DNA from: Candidatus Limivicinus sp.
Lineage (GTDB): Bacteria > Bacillota > Clostridia > Oscillospirales > Oscillospiraceae
DNA: 44,540 nt
NCBI GenBank assembly: GCA_029264685.1
Contig: JARHZW010000031.1
Coordinates: 1-44,540, forward strand
Direction: 5' to 3'
Below the pieces are notes generated by a model, which was given only the letters and a program-made list of their open reading frames with translations, made no database searches and was not told the DNA's origin. Positions 16,169 to 24,954 of the stretch are shown piece after piece. Within the stretch, counting starts at the first letter, position 1; each line of letters starts with the position of its first letter. The translations under genes were made by a program, and so were the position numbers.

Positions 16169-19100
16169 TTATTTTACAACCACATTGCTGTCTCCCAGCA
16201 TTTCTTTGAGTTCCATAACCAGTCCCTCGTGTATAAGGCAGGAAGCGCCGATACGCTTGTTTTCTTTCTCGCAATAGATTATCATTTTTTCGGTTCCCGG
16301 AAACATGGTCAGTATAAGTCCTATGCGTTTAAGCGCCGGATCGTCAGCCGTTTGAAGCTTCACCCACAGCTTTTTCTCTGTCCGTACAGGCTCTGCCGTC
16401 GGAATATTCAGGTCAGTAAGAGGTCTTATGCTCTCCAGTCTTATCTGAGGCTCATTTTCATCCCGAATTGAAATCCGTCCGTTTGCCAGCAGTGCCGCAT
16501 CATCTTTAAGATATGCGCCCCCCTTATCCAGTACATTCTGGAATGCTATAAGCTCCATGCTTCCGCTGTCATCCTCAAGCTGAATGTAGCTCATAAGATT
16601 ATTTGACCTTGTGGTTCTGGTCTTATAGTGGTCAACGATTCCCGCAACGGTTATGCGCTGATTATCAAAAAACTTCTGCGGTCCGCCCTCGGCTGAAAAA
16701 TCCGACAGAATCGCACCTATAGGCACGGCTCCCGCTCTTTTGGCAATCTCCCTGTATTCATCCATAGGATGACCTGAGAAGTAAAGCCCCGTAATATCCC
16801 GCTCCATGGTCATAAGTTCTCTGGGACTGAATTCCTCCACATCGGGAACGGGCACCGAAACGCTCAGTTCATCCCCGCTGTCCTCGGATTCAAAAAGGCT
16901 CAGCTGACCTGAAAGCATATCCTTCTGGGCTCTTCCTGTTGCATCTATAACCGCATCGGAAATCTGCAAAAGCGCTTTGCGCTTGTAGCCCATGCTGTCA
17001 AAGGCACCGGCCCTTATAAGGTTTTCCACCGCACGGCGGTTTATATCACGGCCTGCCTCACGCAGGCAAAAATCCTCAAAGCTCTTGAACTGACCGTTCT
17101 TTTCCCGCTCGGCAGTCAGCTTTTCTACAGCCGCCCAGCCCACGCCCTTGATTGCGGCAAGGCCGAAGCGGAGATTTTCGCCGGAAACGCTGAAATTCGC
17201 TTCAGATTCGTTTACATCAGGGGGCAGAAGCTTTATTCCAAGCTCTCTGCATTCGGCTATATACTCCGAAATTTTAACGCTGTTATCCAGAACAGAGGTC
17301 AGCAGTGCTGCCATATACTCCCTTGGATAATGGCGCTTCATATAGGCCGTGCGATAGGTAACTATGGCATAGCTTACCGCATGAGCCTTATTAAAGGCGT
17401 AGCTTGCAAAGTCTATTATTTCATCATAGATACTGTTTGCCGCTTCCTCCGAAACGCCTCTTGCCAGTGCGCCGTCAATATTGCGCTCCTTATCGCCGTA
17501 TACAAAGGCCTTTCTCTCCGCATCTATTACTGCGTGTTTTTTCTTGGACATGGCACGTCTGATATTATCTGCCTGTCCAAGGGTAAAGCCTGCAAGGCGG
17601 CGGAAAATTTCAATAACCTGCTCCTGATAGACTATACAGCCGTAGGTAACTTCAAGAATGGGACGCAGCAGCTCATGCTTGTACTTTATCTTCTCCGGAT
17701 GGTTGGAATACTCCACGAAACGGGGAATACTGTCCATAGGGCCGGGTCGGTACAGAGCAATTACAGCGGTAATATCTTCAATGCTCTTAGGCTTAATGCT
17801 TACGCACACGTTGGTAATGCCTGAGCTTTCAAGCTGGAACACGCCCTGAGTCCTGCCCTCGGAAAGCATACGGAAGGTGTCGGCATCGTTATCCGGCACA
17901 TCCTCGATTCTGAAATCAGGTTTATACTTTCTGACCTGCTGTGCAGCATCCTCCAGAACCGTAAGGTTTCGGAGACCCAGAAAGTCCATTTTCAGAAGTC
18001 CAAGCTCTTCCAGAGTAGTCATTGAATACTGGCACACCATAGTTTCGTCATTTCTTGCCAGAGGAACGTACTCATACACGGGTCTGTCGGTAATAACAAC
18101 GCCGGCGGCATGGGTAGAGGCATGGCGTGGCATACCCTCAAGGGCTCTGGCCACATCGATAAGCCGTTTCACCGTCTCGTCCCCGTTATACATTTCCTTT
18201 AAAGGGGCAGACAGCTCAAGCGCCTCCTCTATGGTCATATTCAAGGCCGTAGGCACCTGCTTTGCAACCGCATCCGTCTCCGCATAGCTGACGGACAGCA
18301 CTCTTCCCACATCTCTTATAGCCGCTCTGGCCGCCATGGTGCCGAATGTGACTATCTGCGCCACATGGTCAGAACCGTAGAGCCTGTTTACATAGTCTAT
18401 TACCTCTCCTCGGCGGTTAATGCAGAAATCCACATCTATATCAGGCATGGACACACGCTCCGGATTCAAAAAGCGCTCGAAAAAGAGGGAGTATTTTATA
18501 GGGTCAACATCGGTAATATGCAGGCAATAGGCAACAACGCTTCCTGCGGCGCTGCCTCGTCCGGGGCCTACCGGTATGCCCTGAGATTTTGCGTAGTTAA
18601 TATAGTCCTGAACTATAAGGAAGTAATCCACAAAGCCCATTTTCTTAATTACTCCCAGCTCATAGTCAAGCTGAGAATGAACCTCCGGTCTTGTGGAAAA
18701 CCGCTCCGCAAACCCCTTTTCGCAGAGCTTTTCCAGATACTCGTAACTGTCCGTCTCCCCTTGGGGAAGCTTGAAGCGGGGAAGCTGATAGTTTCCGAAT
18801 TCAAACTCAAAATTGCACTTTTCAGCTATAAGCGCCGTATTATCCGCCGCCTCTTTCTGCTCGGGGAAAAGGGCTCTCATTTCCTCTTCGGATTTAAGAT
18901 ACAGCTCCTGAGACTCAAAACGCATACGGTTTGTATCGTCCACGGTTTTCTGCATCTGAATGCACATCAGCACATCCTGATAATAGGCGTCTTTTTTCTC
19001 TATATAGTGAGCGTCATTTGTAAGGGCAAGGGGAATATCCAGCTCCTTACTGAGCTTAATAAGCCCCTGTGACGCAATTTTTTCCTCTTTAAGTCCATGA

Positions 19101-19624
19101 TCCTGAATTTCAAGGTAAAAATCCTCGCCGAAAAGTTCTTTCAGCTCCATGGCCTTCATTTTCGCCTTTTCATAGTCGCCGTTTATTATATGTCTGGGAA
19201 TTGCGCCTGCCACGCAGCCGGAAAGACAGACAAGCCCCTCAGAATGTCTGTGGAGCAGGGGCCAGTCTATTCTCGGCTTTATATAAAAGCCATCTGAAAA
19301 GGCAGCGCTGACCATATAGCACAGATTTTTATAGCCTGTCTCATTTTTGCACAGTAAAATAAGATGGCTGTACATATTGTCTATGCCGTGCTGCTTATCC
19401 TCCATGCCTCTGGGGGCCACATAAACCTCACACCCGATCACGGGTTTTATTCCCGCTTCCCTGCAGGCTTTATAAAAATCCACCGCACCGTACATAACGC
19501 CGTGGTCGGTTACGGCAAGAGCAGTCTGCCCCAGCTCCTTTGCCCGCTGAGCCACTTTCTTTATGCGGCAGGCTCCGTCCAGCAGAGAGAATTCGGTATG
19601 TACATGTAAATGAACAAAAGCCAT
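16169..19624 (-). CDS. dnaE: DNA polymerase III alpha subunit DnaE
   Basis: A 1151-residue replicative polymerase of the C-family, DnaE1-like in size. The N-terminal PHP domain begins FVHLHVHTEFSLLDGA, and TDHGVMYG follows. The palm contains PDIDVDFCINRRGEVIDYV (about 400-418), whose Asp pair binds the catalytic metals. GRGSAAGSVVAYCL lies just before it. Tandem HhH motifs near 840 are followed by an OB fold (ITVAGIVDHYKTRTTRS, about 985-1001). The ATG follows GGAATGAGG. It is the last gene of the hprK-murB-rapZ-whiA-dnaE run, 24 bases after whiA. A second, PolC-type polymerase would be expected elsewhere in the chromosome. Confidence 0.97.
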   Translation of the reverse strand: MAFVHLHVHTEFSLLDGACRIKKVAQRAKELGQTALAVTDHGVMYGAVDFYKACREAGIKPVIGCEVYVAPRGMEDKQHGIDNMYSHLILLCKNETGYKNLCYMVSAAFSDGFYIKPRIDWPLLHRHSEGLVCLSGCVAGAIPRHIINGDYEKAKMKAMELKELFGEDFYLEIQDHGLKEEKIASQGLIKLSKELDIPLALTNDAHYIEKKDAYYQDVLMCIQMQKTVDDTNRMRFESQELYLKSEEEMRALFPEQKEAADNTALIAEKCNFEFEFGNYQLPRFKLPQGETDSYEYLEKLCEKGFAERFSTRPEVHSQLDYELGVIKKMGFVDYFLIVQDYINYAKSQGIPVGPGRGSAAGSVVAYCLHITDVDPIKYSLFFERFLNPERVSMPDIDVDFCINRRGEVIDYVNRLYGSDHVAQIVTFGTMAARAAIRDVGRVLSVSYAETDAVAKQVPTALNMTIEEALELSAPLKEMYNGDETVKRLIDVARALEGMPRHASTHAAGVVITDRPVYEYVPLARNDETMVCQYSMTTLEELGLLKMDFLGLRNLTVLEDAAQQVRKYKPDFRIEDVPDNDADTFRMLSEGRTQGVFQLESSGITNVCVSIKPKSIEDITAVIALYRPGPMDSIPRFVEYSNHPEKIKYKHELLRPILEVTYGCIVYQEQVIEIFRRLAGFTLGQADNIRRAMSKKKHAVIDAERKAFVYGDKERNIDGALARGVSEEAANSIYDEIIDFASYAFNKAHAVSYAIVTYRTAYMKRHYPREYMAALLTSVLDNSVKISEYIAECRELGIKLLPPDVNESEANFSVSGENLRFGLAAIKGVGWAAVEKLTAEREKNGQFKSFEDFCLREAGRDINRRAVENLIRAGAFDSMGYKRKALLQISDAVIDATGRAQKDMLSGQLSLFESEDSGDELSVSVPVPDVEEFSPRELMTMERDITGLYFSGHPMDEYREIAKRAGAVPIGAILSDFSAEGGPQKFFDNQRITVAGIVDHYKTRTTRSNNLMSYIQLEDDSGSMELIAFQNVLDKGGAYLKDDAALLANGRISIRDENEPQIRLESIRPLTDLNIPTAEPVRTEKKLWVKLQTADDPALKRIGLILTMFPGTEKMIIYCEKENKRIGASCLIHEGLVMELKEMLGDSNVVVK

Positions 19625-19648
19625 TGCCTCATTCCTTTCAAAATGTCT

Positions 19649-20551
19649 TTATTTCTCTTCCTCCGGTGCCATGCTCATAATTTTTTTAAGTCTGTGCGAA
19701 AGGCAGCTTTTGCTGACTTTCGGCATGGACAGCATGGCAAGATCGGAAAGGCTTGCCGCCGGATTGGTTATTCTCAGCAGCGCCGCATCCTTTAAAGGCT
19801 CCGGCAGCGCATCAAGCCCGTAAGCACGGGCAAAGCGGTGGATTGCATCTATCTGGGCCTGGGCCGCCGCCACGGTCTTGTCGGTATTGGCTGAGTCGCA
19901 GTTTATCTGCCGTGTTATGGTGTTTCGCATTTCCTTGTCCACCTTGGCAGTCATCACATTCATGGCGGCAACAGGTGCGCCGATTTTTGTAAAAAAATCA
20001 GCTATGGCATCGGCCTTTTTAAAATACAGCAGTGAATTTCCGCTGCGCTCCGTTTCTTTGGGAGAAAATTCCATATCCAGAAGGACGGAATACATCTCAC
20101 GGCTCACACTGTGGTGAGCCGTGGCAAGCTCAAGGTGATAGTTTTTTTCAGGGTCTGTCACCGAGCCTCCTGCAAGAAAGGCCCCTCTTACAAACGAGGC
20201 ACGGCAGCATTCATTTTCTATCATTCCGAAGTTGATGTGCTGGCTCAGACCCGTCAGCTCCAGATCAAAGCTGTCAAATATAGTTTTTATTTTTTCTCTG
20301 TCCTCTATGCAAAAGCTTCTTTTTCCCTTGCAGTCCTCTTTGGGCAGCTTATCAAAGGAGACAGAAAAAGCCTTTTTAAAAAGCTTGGGCAGTCTCTGGG
20401 CGAAGGCCTCACTGCCTGTAATTATTCTTATTTCCCTTGCAGAAAAAGTGTTGCAGTACAGCAGCACGCCGTAGCTTTCCGCCAGCGCACAGCATTTTTT
20501 ATCTATGCGGAGCTGGGATAGCTCCGCCTTTGTTTCTGATGAAAACGACAT
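19649..20551 (-). CDS. whiA: WhiA DNA-binding regulator
   Basis: A 300-residue protein starting MSFSSETKAELSQL. It has a LAGLIDADG-like N-terminal half (RGAFLAGGSVTDPEKNYHLE at about 119-138) and a C-terminal helix-turn-helix (SLSDLAMLSMPKVSKSCLSHR at about 267-287). WhiA controls sporulation septation in actinomycetes and influences cell division and chromosome segregation in B. subtilis. The ATG is one base from the rapZ stop, so the two are tightly coupled. In B. subtilis yvcK lies between the homologues; it is absent here. Confidence 0.95.
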   Translation of the reverse strand: MSFSSETKAELSQLRIDKKCCALAESYGVLLYCNTFSAREIRIITGSEAFAQRLPKLFKKAFSVSFDKLPKEDCKGKRSFCIEDREKIKTIFDSFDLELTGLSQHINFGMIENECCRASFVRGAFLAGGSVTDPEKNYHLELATAHHSVSREMYSVLLDMEFSPKETERSGNSLLYFKKADAIADFFTKIGAPVAAMNVMTAKVDKEMRNTITRQINCDSANTDKTVAAAQAQIDAIHRFARAYGLDALPEPLKDAALLRITNPAASLSDLAMLSMPKVSKSCLSHRLKKIMSMAPEEEK

Positions 20552-20552
20552 A

Positions 20553-21410
20553 TTATTTATTCAAGTCTCTGTTGATATTTACAGAGTGTATCCCCTTTGC
20601 TACCAGATAATCATTTATTGCAGCAGCAACAGCAACGCTTCTGTGGCGGCCGCCCGTGCAGCCCACGGCCACCGTAAGCCCCAGCTTTCCCTCTTCAACA
20701 TAGAGGGGTATCATAAAATCCAGCAGGGATTCGATTTTTTCCACAAAGCTTCTTGTCTGCTGATAGCCGAAAACATATTCCCCTACCGGTCTGTCAAGGC
20801 CTGTAAGAGGGCGGAGATCCTCCACATAGGAAGGATTTGGAAGGAGTCGGGCGTCAAACACAAGGTCTGCATCCATGGGAATTCCCCGTTTATAATCAAA
20901 GGACACTACGCTCACTTCTATTTCTCCCGCCTTACCTTCTCCGCCGAAAAGGGCAAAAAGGCGATTTTGCAGCATGGCAATGGTAAGATTGGAGCTGTTT
21001 ACTATATAGTCGGCCTTTTCCTTTATGGGCGCAAGCTGGGCAGTTTCCTTTTCTATAGCCTGCTCCACCGTAACACCGGGATCTGCCAGAGGATGAGGAC
21101 GGCGGGACTCCTTATAGCGCTGCACCAGAGTAGCTTCATCCGCATCCATGTAGAGAATGTGAACCTTACAGTTCATATTTTTCAGCTCTTCTATTTTCTT
21201 TATAAGTTCATTAAAGCAGTCTCTTTCACGAATATCCGCTACAAGGGCCACTTTTTCGTACCTGCCCTGAGTTGCAATGCAAAGCTCCGCAAATCTGGTC
21301 ATAAGAGCTGCCGGCATATTATCCACGCAGTAGTATTCAAGATCCTCCAATATATCCGCCGCTCTGCTTTTTCCTGCGCCGGAAAGACCTGTAATTATAA
21401 GAAATTCCAT
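20553..21410 (-). CDS. rapZ: RapZ/YvcJ nucleotide-binding protein
   Basis: A 285-residue cytoplasmic P-loop protein. Walker A GLSGAGKS at about 8-15; VADIRERD near 90; the C-terminal metabolite/RNA-binding part contains GCTGGRHRSVAVA (about 244-256). In enterobacteria RapZ directs RNase E to the GlmZ sRNA; in Bacilli YvcJ affects competence through an unclear route. The ATG at 21408-21410 follows a perfect AGGAGG. It lies 52 bases after murB, in a cell-wall and carbon-control gene group. Confidence 0.94.
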   Translation of the reverse strand: MEFLIITGLSGAGKSRAADILEDLEYYCVDNMPAALMTRFAELCIATQGRYEKVALVADIRERDCFNELIKKIEELKNMNCKVHILYMDADEATLVQRYKESRRPHPLADPGVTVEQAIEKETAQLAPIKEKADYIVNSSNLTIAMLQNRLFALFGGEGKAGEIEVSVVSFDYKRGIPMDADLVFDARLLPNPSYVEDLRPLTGLDRPVGEYVFGYQQTRSFVEKIESLLDFMIPLYVEEGKLGLTVAVGCTGGRHRSVAVAAAINDYLVAKGIHSVNINRDLNK

Positions 21411-21462
21411 GTTTTTCCTCCTGTCCAAGGCTTGCCGCCTTAATATCATCTTGCTGTTGTAC

Positions 21463-22404
21463 TTAAAATTCTTTTCTGAAATCCCTGTCAATGATGACAA
21501 CTTCGGGTTCCAGTTTTATTCCGCTTGTTTCCAGAACTTTTCCTTGAATAATGCTTATAAGCTCCTTCACATCAGCATCCGTGGCATTGCCGGTGTTCAC
21601 AACAAAGCCTGCGTGCTTTGGCGAAACCTGCGCTCCCCCCACGGCACAGCCTTTAAGACCGGCCGCATCTATTAAAGCTGCGGCAAAGCAGCCCTCAGGC
21701 CGCTTAAACGTACTTCCGGCAGAGGGAAGATCCAGCGGCTGTTTATCCCGTCTGCTTTGACCGAAGCTGCGCATTTTTTCCGAAATCTCCGTGCTGTCGC
21801 CTTTTTTCAGCCTGAATTTTGCAGATAAAACAGCATAATCCCCGTTTTCTTTAAAAAGACTGCCTCTGTATCTGAATAAACATTCCTGATTTGTAAGTTC
21901 ATGCAGCTCCTGCTTTTTCAGGTCATAGCAGCGTACGCTTTCTATGCAGTCTTTAAGTTCTCCGCCGAATGCACCTGCATTCATAACGCAGCTGCCGCCT
22001 GTGCTGCCCGGGATTCCGGCTGCAAATTCAAGTCCGGTAAGAGAATTCTGAGCGGCAAAGGCCGCAAGCCTTGCCAGCGACACTCCCGCACCTGCGCTTA
22101 CAAGCCCGTCAGGAGAAAGAGACAGCTCATTGAGCAGCTCGGTGCTTATTATAAAAGCAGCCTTCAAGCCCTCATCGGGAAAAAGCACATTGCTCCCTTT
22201 TCCAAGAAGCATAGGCAAAATGTGAAATTTCCTCAGATGAGCGCAGAGCATTATAAACTCATCCTCACTTTTCGGAAAGGCCATCGCTCCGACAGGCCCG
22301 CCGATTTTAAAGCTGCTGTGAGCACTCAGATTTTCATTTTCCAGAAGCTTCAGCTCCGGCAAAAAATTTTTTATCTCTGCGACAGCTTTTTTAAAATTTT
22401 CCAT
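21463..22404 (-). CDS. murB: UDP-N-acetylenolpyruvoylglucosamine reductase MurB
   Basis: A 313-residue FAD enzyme reducing UDP-GlcNAc-enolpyruvate to UDP-MurNAc for peptidoglycan. Visible: KIGGPVGAMAFP and LGKGSNVLFPDEG in the FAD domain, AGIPGSTGGSCVMNAGAFGGE (type IIb-like, no extra domain), SAGSTFKRPEG with the catalytic Ser (about residue 240) and LEPEVVIID with the C-terminal Glu. The start at 22402-22404 is chosen because GGAGAAG sits three to nine bases ahead; the frame extends 26 codons upstream into the hprK end. It follows hprK by 19 bases. Confidence 0.95.
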   Translation of the reverse strand: MENFKKAVAEIKNFLPELKLLENENLSAHSSFKIGGPVGAMAFPKSEDEFIMLCAHLRKFHILPMLLGKGSNVLFPDEGLKAAFIISTELLNELSLSPDGLVSAGAGVSLARLAAFAAQNSLTGLEFAAGIPGSTGGSCVMNAGAFGGELKDCIESVRCYDLKKQELHELTNQECLFRYRGSLFKENGDYAVLSAKFRLKKGDSTEISEKMRSFGQSRRDKQPLDLPSAGSTFKRPEGCFAAALIDAAGLKGCAVGGAQVSPKHAGFVVNTGNATDADVKELISIIQGKVLETSGIKLEPEVVIIDRDFRKEF

Positions 22405-22423
22405 AAACTTCTCCATTTGGTTT

Positions 22424-23362
22424 TTACATACCGCCGTTATCAATAGCCCTGTCATGCTCGGCGGCCAGAGTTTCAGCCGCATTAAAGCCCATCTTTTTCT
22501 GGCGGTTATTCATGGCGGCAAGCTCCATTATTACGGCAAGGTTTCTGCCGGGGGTGACGGGAATCGTCACAAGGGGCAGCTGAACGCCAAGAATATCCAT
22601 GGTGTCGTTTGAAAGACCCAGCCTGTCATAGGCCTTGCCCTCCTGCCATTTTTCCATTTTAACAACCACATCTATGTTGTTTTCCGGCTTAACTGCTCCC
22701 ACGCCGTAAATATGCCTTACATTTATTACTCCTATGCCCCGAAGCTCCATATAATAACGGATAATTTCCGGCGCAGAACCTACAAGAGTGTCTTTATCCA
22801 CTCTTTTGATCTCCACCGCATCATCCGCCACCAGACGGTGGCCACGCTTTATAAGCTCAAGAGCGGTCTCGCTCTTGCCTATGCCGCTGTCACCTATAAG
22901 CAGAACGCCCTCGCCGTAAATCTCTATAAGTCCGCCGTGGGTAGTAAGTCTGGGGGCAAGGTAATTATGGAGCGTGGTTATTACGTCTGCCTGAAAATCA
23001 GAGGTATCCTCCGAGGTCTGGAACACATTTCTGTCATATTTTTCCGCCATTTCTATACATTCCGGAAAAGCAACCGCATTATGGCAGAAAACAAGACCCA
23101 CAATGTCATAGGCCATAAATCTGTCAAAGGCTGCAAGCCTTTCTTCATGGGTCAGGGTGTCCAGATATGTACTTTCCACACGGCCTATGATCTGAAGCCT
23201 TGCAGGATCAAAATAATTATAAAAGCCGGTGAGCTGCATAGCAGGTCTGTTTACATCAGCGGTAGTTAATACTGCTGTTTCATAGTCTTTAGACACATGC
23301 AGAGGTATCAGCTCATGCTCTTCCGCTATTTTTTTCAGTTTAACCGAATACTTGCTTCTCAT
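22424..23362 (-). CDS. hprK: HPr kinase/phosphorylase
   Basis: A 312-residue protein phosphorylating Ser46 of HPr in response to glycolytic intermediates, central to carbon catabolite control. The N-terminal domain is followed by HGGLIEIYGEGVLLIGDSGIGKS with Walker A at about 154-161, and the signature MELRGIGVINVRHIYGVGAV at about 205-224. Length matches B. subtilis HprK (310). AGGAGG-like GGAGGAAG precedes the ATG. First gene of the minus-strand run leading to dnaE. Confidence 0.96.
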   Translation of the reverse strand: MRSKYSVKLKKIAEEHELIPLHVSKDYETAVLTTADVNRPAMQLTGFYNYFDPARLQIIGRVESTYLDTLTHEERLAAFDRFMAYDIVGLVFCHNAVAFPECIEMAEKYDRNVFQTSEDTSDFQADVITTLHNYLAPRLTTHGGLIEIYGEGVLLIGDSGIGKSETALELIKRGHRLVADDAVEIKRVDKDTLVGSAPEIIRYYMELRGIGVINVRHIYGVGAVKPENNIDVVVKMEKWQEGKAYDRLGLSNDTMDILGVQLPLVTIPVTPGRNLAVIMELAAMNNRQKKMGFNAAETLAAEHDRAIDNGGM

Positions 23363-23721
23363 CGCACTTCCTCCGTATTGCCGATTATTTAAAGGATAAA
23401 CTTCCCCTTATTATATCTATCTATCATTTTAACCATTTCGGCGGCGTTTGGCAATCCTTTTTCCCAAGAAACCCTTTCCAATGCCTTTATTATCTGCATC
23501 CCGCATTTAAAACCTGCCCTTCAAACCACCGGTCTGCTAAAAAGCTAAATGCAGTAACCTGAAAAAACAGGCTTTTACAGGTATATTTTTCATGGTAAAT
23601 CAGTTTTTCGGACAATTAAGACAGCAAAAAGAAAAAAATGCTTGCAATTATATCCTCGCTCTGCTATTATATATAAGCTGCTTAAATGTAGCTAAACACA
23701 AGCAAGGAGGTGCTTCAATAA
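23363..23721. other. Divergent intergenic region, hprK / rpmB
   Basis: 359 bases with no gene I can support. On the minus strand a TATAAT (23410-23415) could serve hprK, without a recognisable -35. A short hairpin CCTG/CAGG lies at about 23561-23574. The rpmB promoter is at the right side. Confidence 0.45.
23642..23670 (+). promoter_or_regulatory. Sigma-A promoter of rpmB
   Basis: TTGCAA (23642-23647), 17-base spacer, TATTAT (23665-23670). Confidence 0.7.
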
Positions 23722-23910
23722 ATGGCAAAGTGTCAGTTCTGCGGCAAGGATGCTTCTTTCGGCATTCAGGTCAGCCACTCTCACAGACGCTCCAACCGTA
23801 CTTGGAAGCCGAATGTGAAGCGCGTCAAGGCCATCGTAAACGGTGCTCCTCAGCATGTTTACGTTTGCACTCGCTGCCTGCGCAGCGGCAAGGTCACCCG
23901 CGCTGTGTAA
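23722..23910 (+). CDS. rpmB: Ribosomal protein bL28
   Basis: A 62-residue 50S protein with the zinc-binding form: CQFC near residue 4 and CTRC near residue 49. SHSHRRSNRTWKPN (about 18-31) is the rRNA-contacting core. AAGGAGGTG precedes the ATG. It is monocistronic between its own promoter and terminator. Confidence 0.96.
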   Translation: MAKCQFCGKDASFGIQVSHSHRRSNRTWKPNVKRVKAIVNGAPQHVYVCTRCLRSGKVTRAV

Positions 23911-23937
23911 TTTAATTTTATAAAATTACCCGAAACA

Positions 23938-23966
23938 AAGCCTGTCGATGTACGACGGGCTTTTTT
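23938..23966 (+). terminator. rpmB terminator
   Basis: Ten-bp stem AAGCCTGTCG (23938-23947) with CGACGGGCTT (23953-23962), one wobble, then a T-run. Flanking CCGAAA/TTTCGG can extend the stem. Confidence 0.88.
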
Positions 23967-23983
23967 CGGTTTTGTTTTTTCTC

Positions 23984-24012
23984 TTGCTTTGGCCGGGATT
24001 TTAGTCTAATAT
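23984..24012 (+). promoter_or_regulatory. Sigma-A promoter of xpt
   Basis: TTGCTT (23984-23989), 17-base spacer, TAATAT (24007-24012), leaving a leader of only about 25 bases. Confidence 0.65.
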
Positions 24013-24043
24013 TAAGTCGAATTTTGCTTTGGAGGTATTTTAC

Positions 24044-24616
24044 ATGAAGGCTCTTGAAGAACGGATACTTAAAGACGGGGTTATAAAACCCGGCGGAATT
24101 TTAAAGGTTGATAATTTTCTCAATCATCAGATAGACCCTTTCCTCATTCACGACATGGCCGTGGAGCTTAAAAGGCTGTTCGGGGGCAAAGGCGTAAACA
24201 AGATTCTCACCGTTGAAGCTTCCGGTATTGCCCTTGCGATTATGACCGCCTATGTTTTTGAATGTCCCATGGTTTTTGCCAAAAAGAGCAAATCCAAAAA
24301 TATTTCCGACGATGTCTACTCCGTGGAAATTCCCTCATTTACTCACGGCAACACCAACACCGTAATAGTTTCAAAGGAATACCTCCACAAAAACGACAGA
24401 ATACTTATCGTTGACGACTTTCTGGCAACAGGTGCCGCCCTTGTGGGCTTGAAGGATCTGGCTATGCAGGCCGGAGCCGAAGTGGTAGGCGCCGGAATTG
24501 CCGTGGAGAAGCTTTTTCAGGGCGGCGGCAACAAGCTCAGAGAGCAGGGAATGCAGGTGGAGTCCCTTGCAAGAATAAGCTCCATGACCGACGACGGCAA
24601 AATTTGCTTTTCATGA
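24044..24616 (+). CDS. xpt: Xanthine phosphoribosyltransferase
   Basis: A 190-residue purine salvage enzyme converting xanthine and PRPP to XMP in the cytoplasm. The PRPP loop reads ILIVDDFLATGAALVG (about 124-139). The N-terminus MKALEERILKDGVIKPGGIL and the KKSKSKN segment (about 84-90) fit Xpt rather than Apt. The ATG at 24044 follows GGAGG with eight-base spacing. Its leader is too short for the purine riboswitch often found before xpt; that riboswitch lies downstream, before the importer. Confidence 0.95.
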   Translation: MKALEERILKDGVIKPGGILKVDNFLNHQIDPFLIHDMAVELKRLFGGKGVNKILTVEASGIALAIMTAYVFECPMVFAKKSKSKNISDDVYSVEIPSFTHGNTNTVIVSKEYLHKNDRILIVDDFLATGAALVGLKDLAMQAGAEVVGAGIAVEKLFQGGGNKLREQGMQVESLARISSMTDDGKICFS

Positions 24617-24688
24617 TTTTCGCCATTTTTTCTGTCACATTTTACAATTATTTTATGTCTAAAATAGTAAAATCAGCTAAAACCTCCC

Positions 24689-24717
24689 TTGACAATCGGG
24701 CGCTTTGCTGATAATCT
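24689..24717 (+). promoter_or_regulatory. Promoter of the riboswitch-importer operon
   Basis: Perfect TTGACA (24689-24694), 17-base spacer, TAATCT (24712-24717); GATAAT at 24710 is an alternative -10 with a 15-base spacer. Confidence 0.7.
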
Positions 24718-24736
24718 ATATTTATAAAAAGTTCAT

Positions 24737-24810
24737 AACTTCGATATAAATCAAATGATATGGGTTTGAAGTCTCTACCCGGCACCGTAAACGCCGGACT
24801 ATCGAATGTT
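24737..24810 (+). ncRNA. Guanine-type purine riboswitch aptamer
   Basis: P1 pairs TTCGATA (24740-24746) with TATCGAA (24800-24806). P2 pairs TCAAA with TTTGA around the conserved loop TGATATGG. J2/3 reads GTCTCTACC. P3 pairs CCGGC with GCCGG around ACCGTAAAC. The J3/1 pyrimidine in GACTAT (24799) is C, which pairs with guanine; adenine riboswitches have U. All conserved core elements are present, so identity is firm. Ligand binding should favour termination at the hairpins that follow, lowering importer expression when guanine or hypoxanthine is plentiful. Confidence 0.95.
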
Positions 24811-24820
24811 GCTTCGGGAT

Positions 24821-24889
24821 GCGGCTGTTTCGGTCGCTTTTTCCCGTTTTCGGCATTGGTAGAGAATGTTTCTTTTCCAATGCCTTTTT
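24821..24889 (+). terminator. Riboswitch expression platform, two stacked terminator hairpins
   Basis: First hairpin GCGGCTG/CGGTCGC (24821-24837, with wobbles) followed by five T. The second, stronger hairpin pairs GGCATTGG (24852-24859) with CCAATGCC (24877-24884), extended internally, followed by five T. The second is the likely regulated terminator. Confidence 0.8.
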
Positions 24890-24954
24890 GTTTTCTGTAT
24901 CTTTTTCACTTAGGTGATTTGGATAAATAATAATCTTACTGAGGAGATTAACGA

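Noticed and set aside
20505..21443. 312-codon plus-strand frame opposite rapZ
   Set aside because: Shadow of a conserved gene; its protein is Cys/His-rich low-information sequence with no start signal.
23482..23600. Terminator or small RNA in the hprK-rpmB gap
   Set aside because: The CCTG/CAGG hairpin has only a four-bp stem and no suitable T-run.
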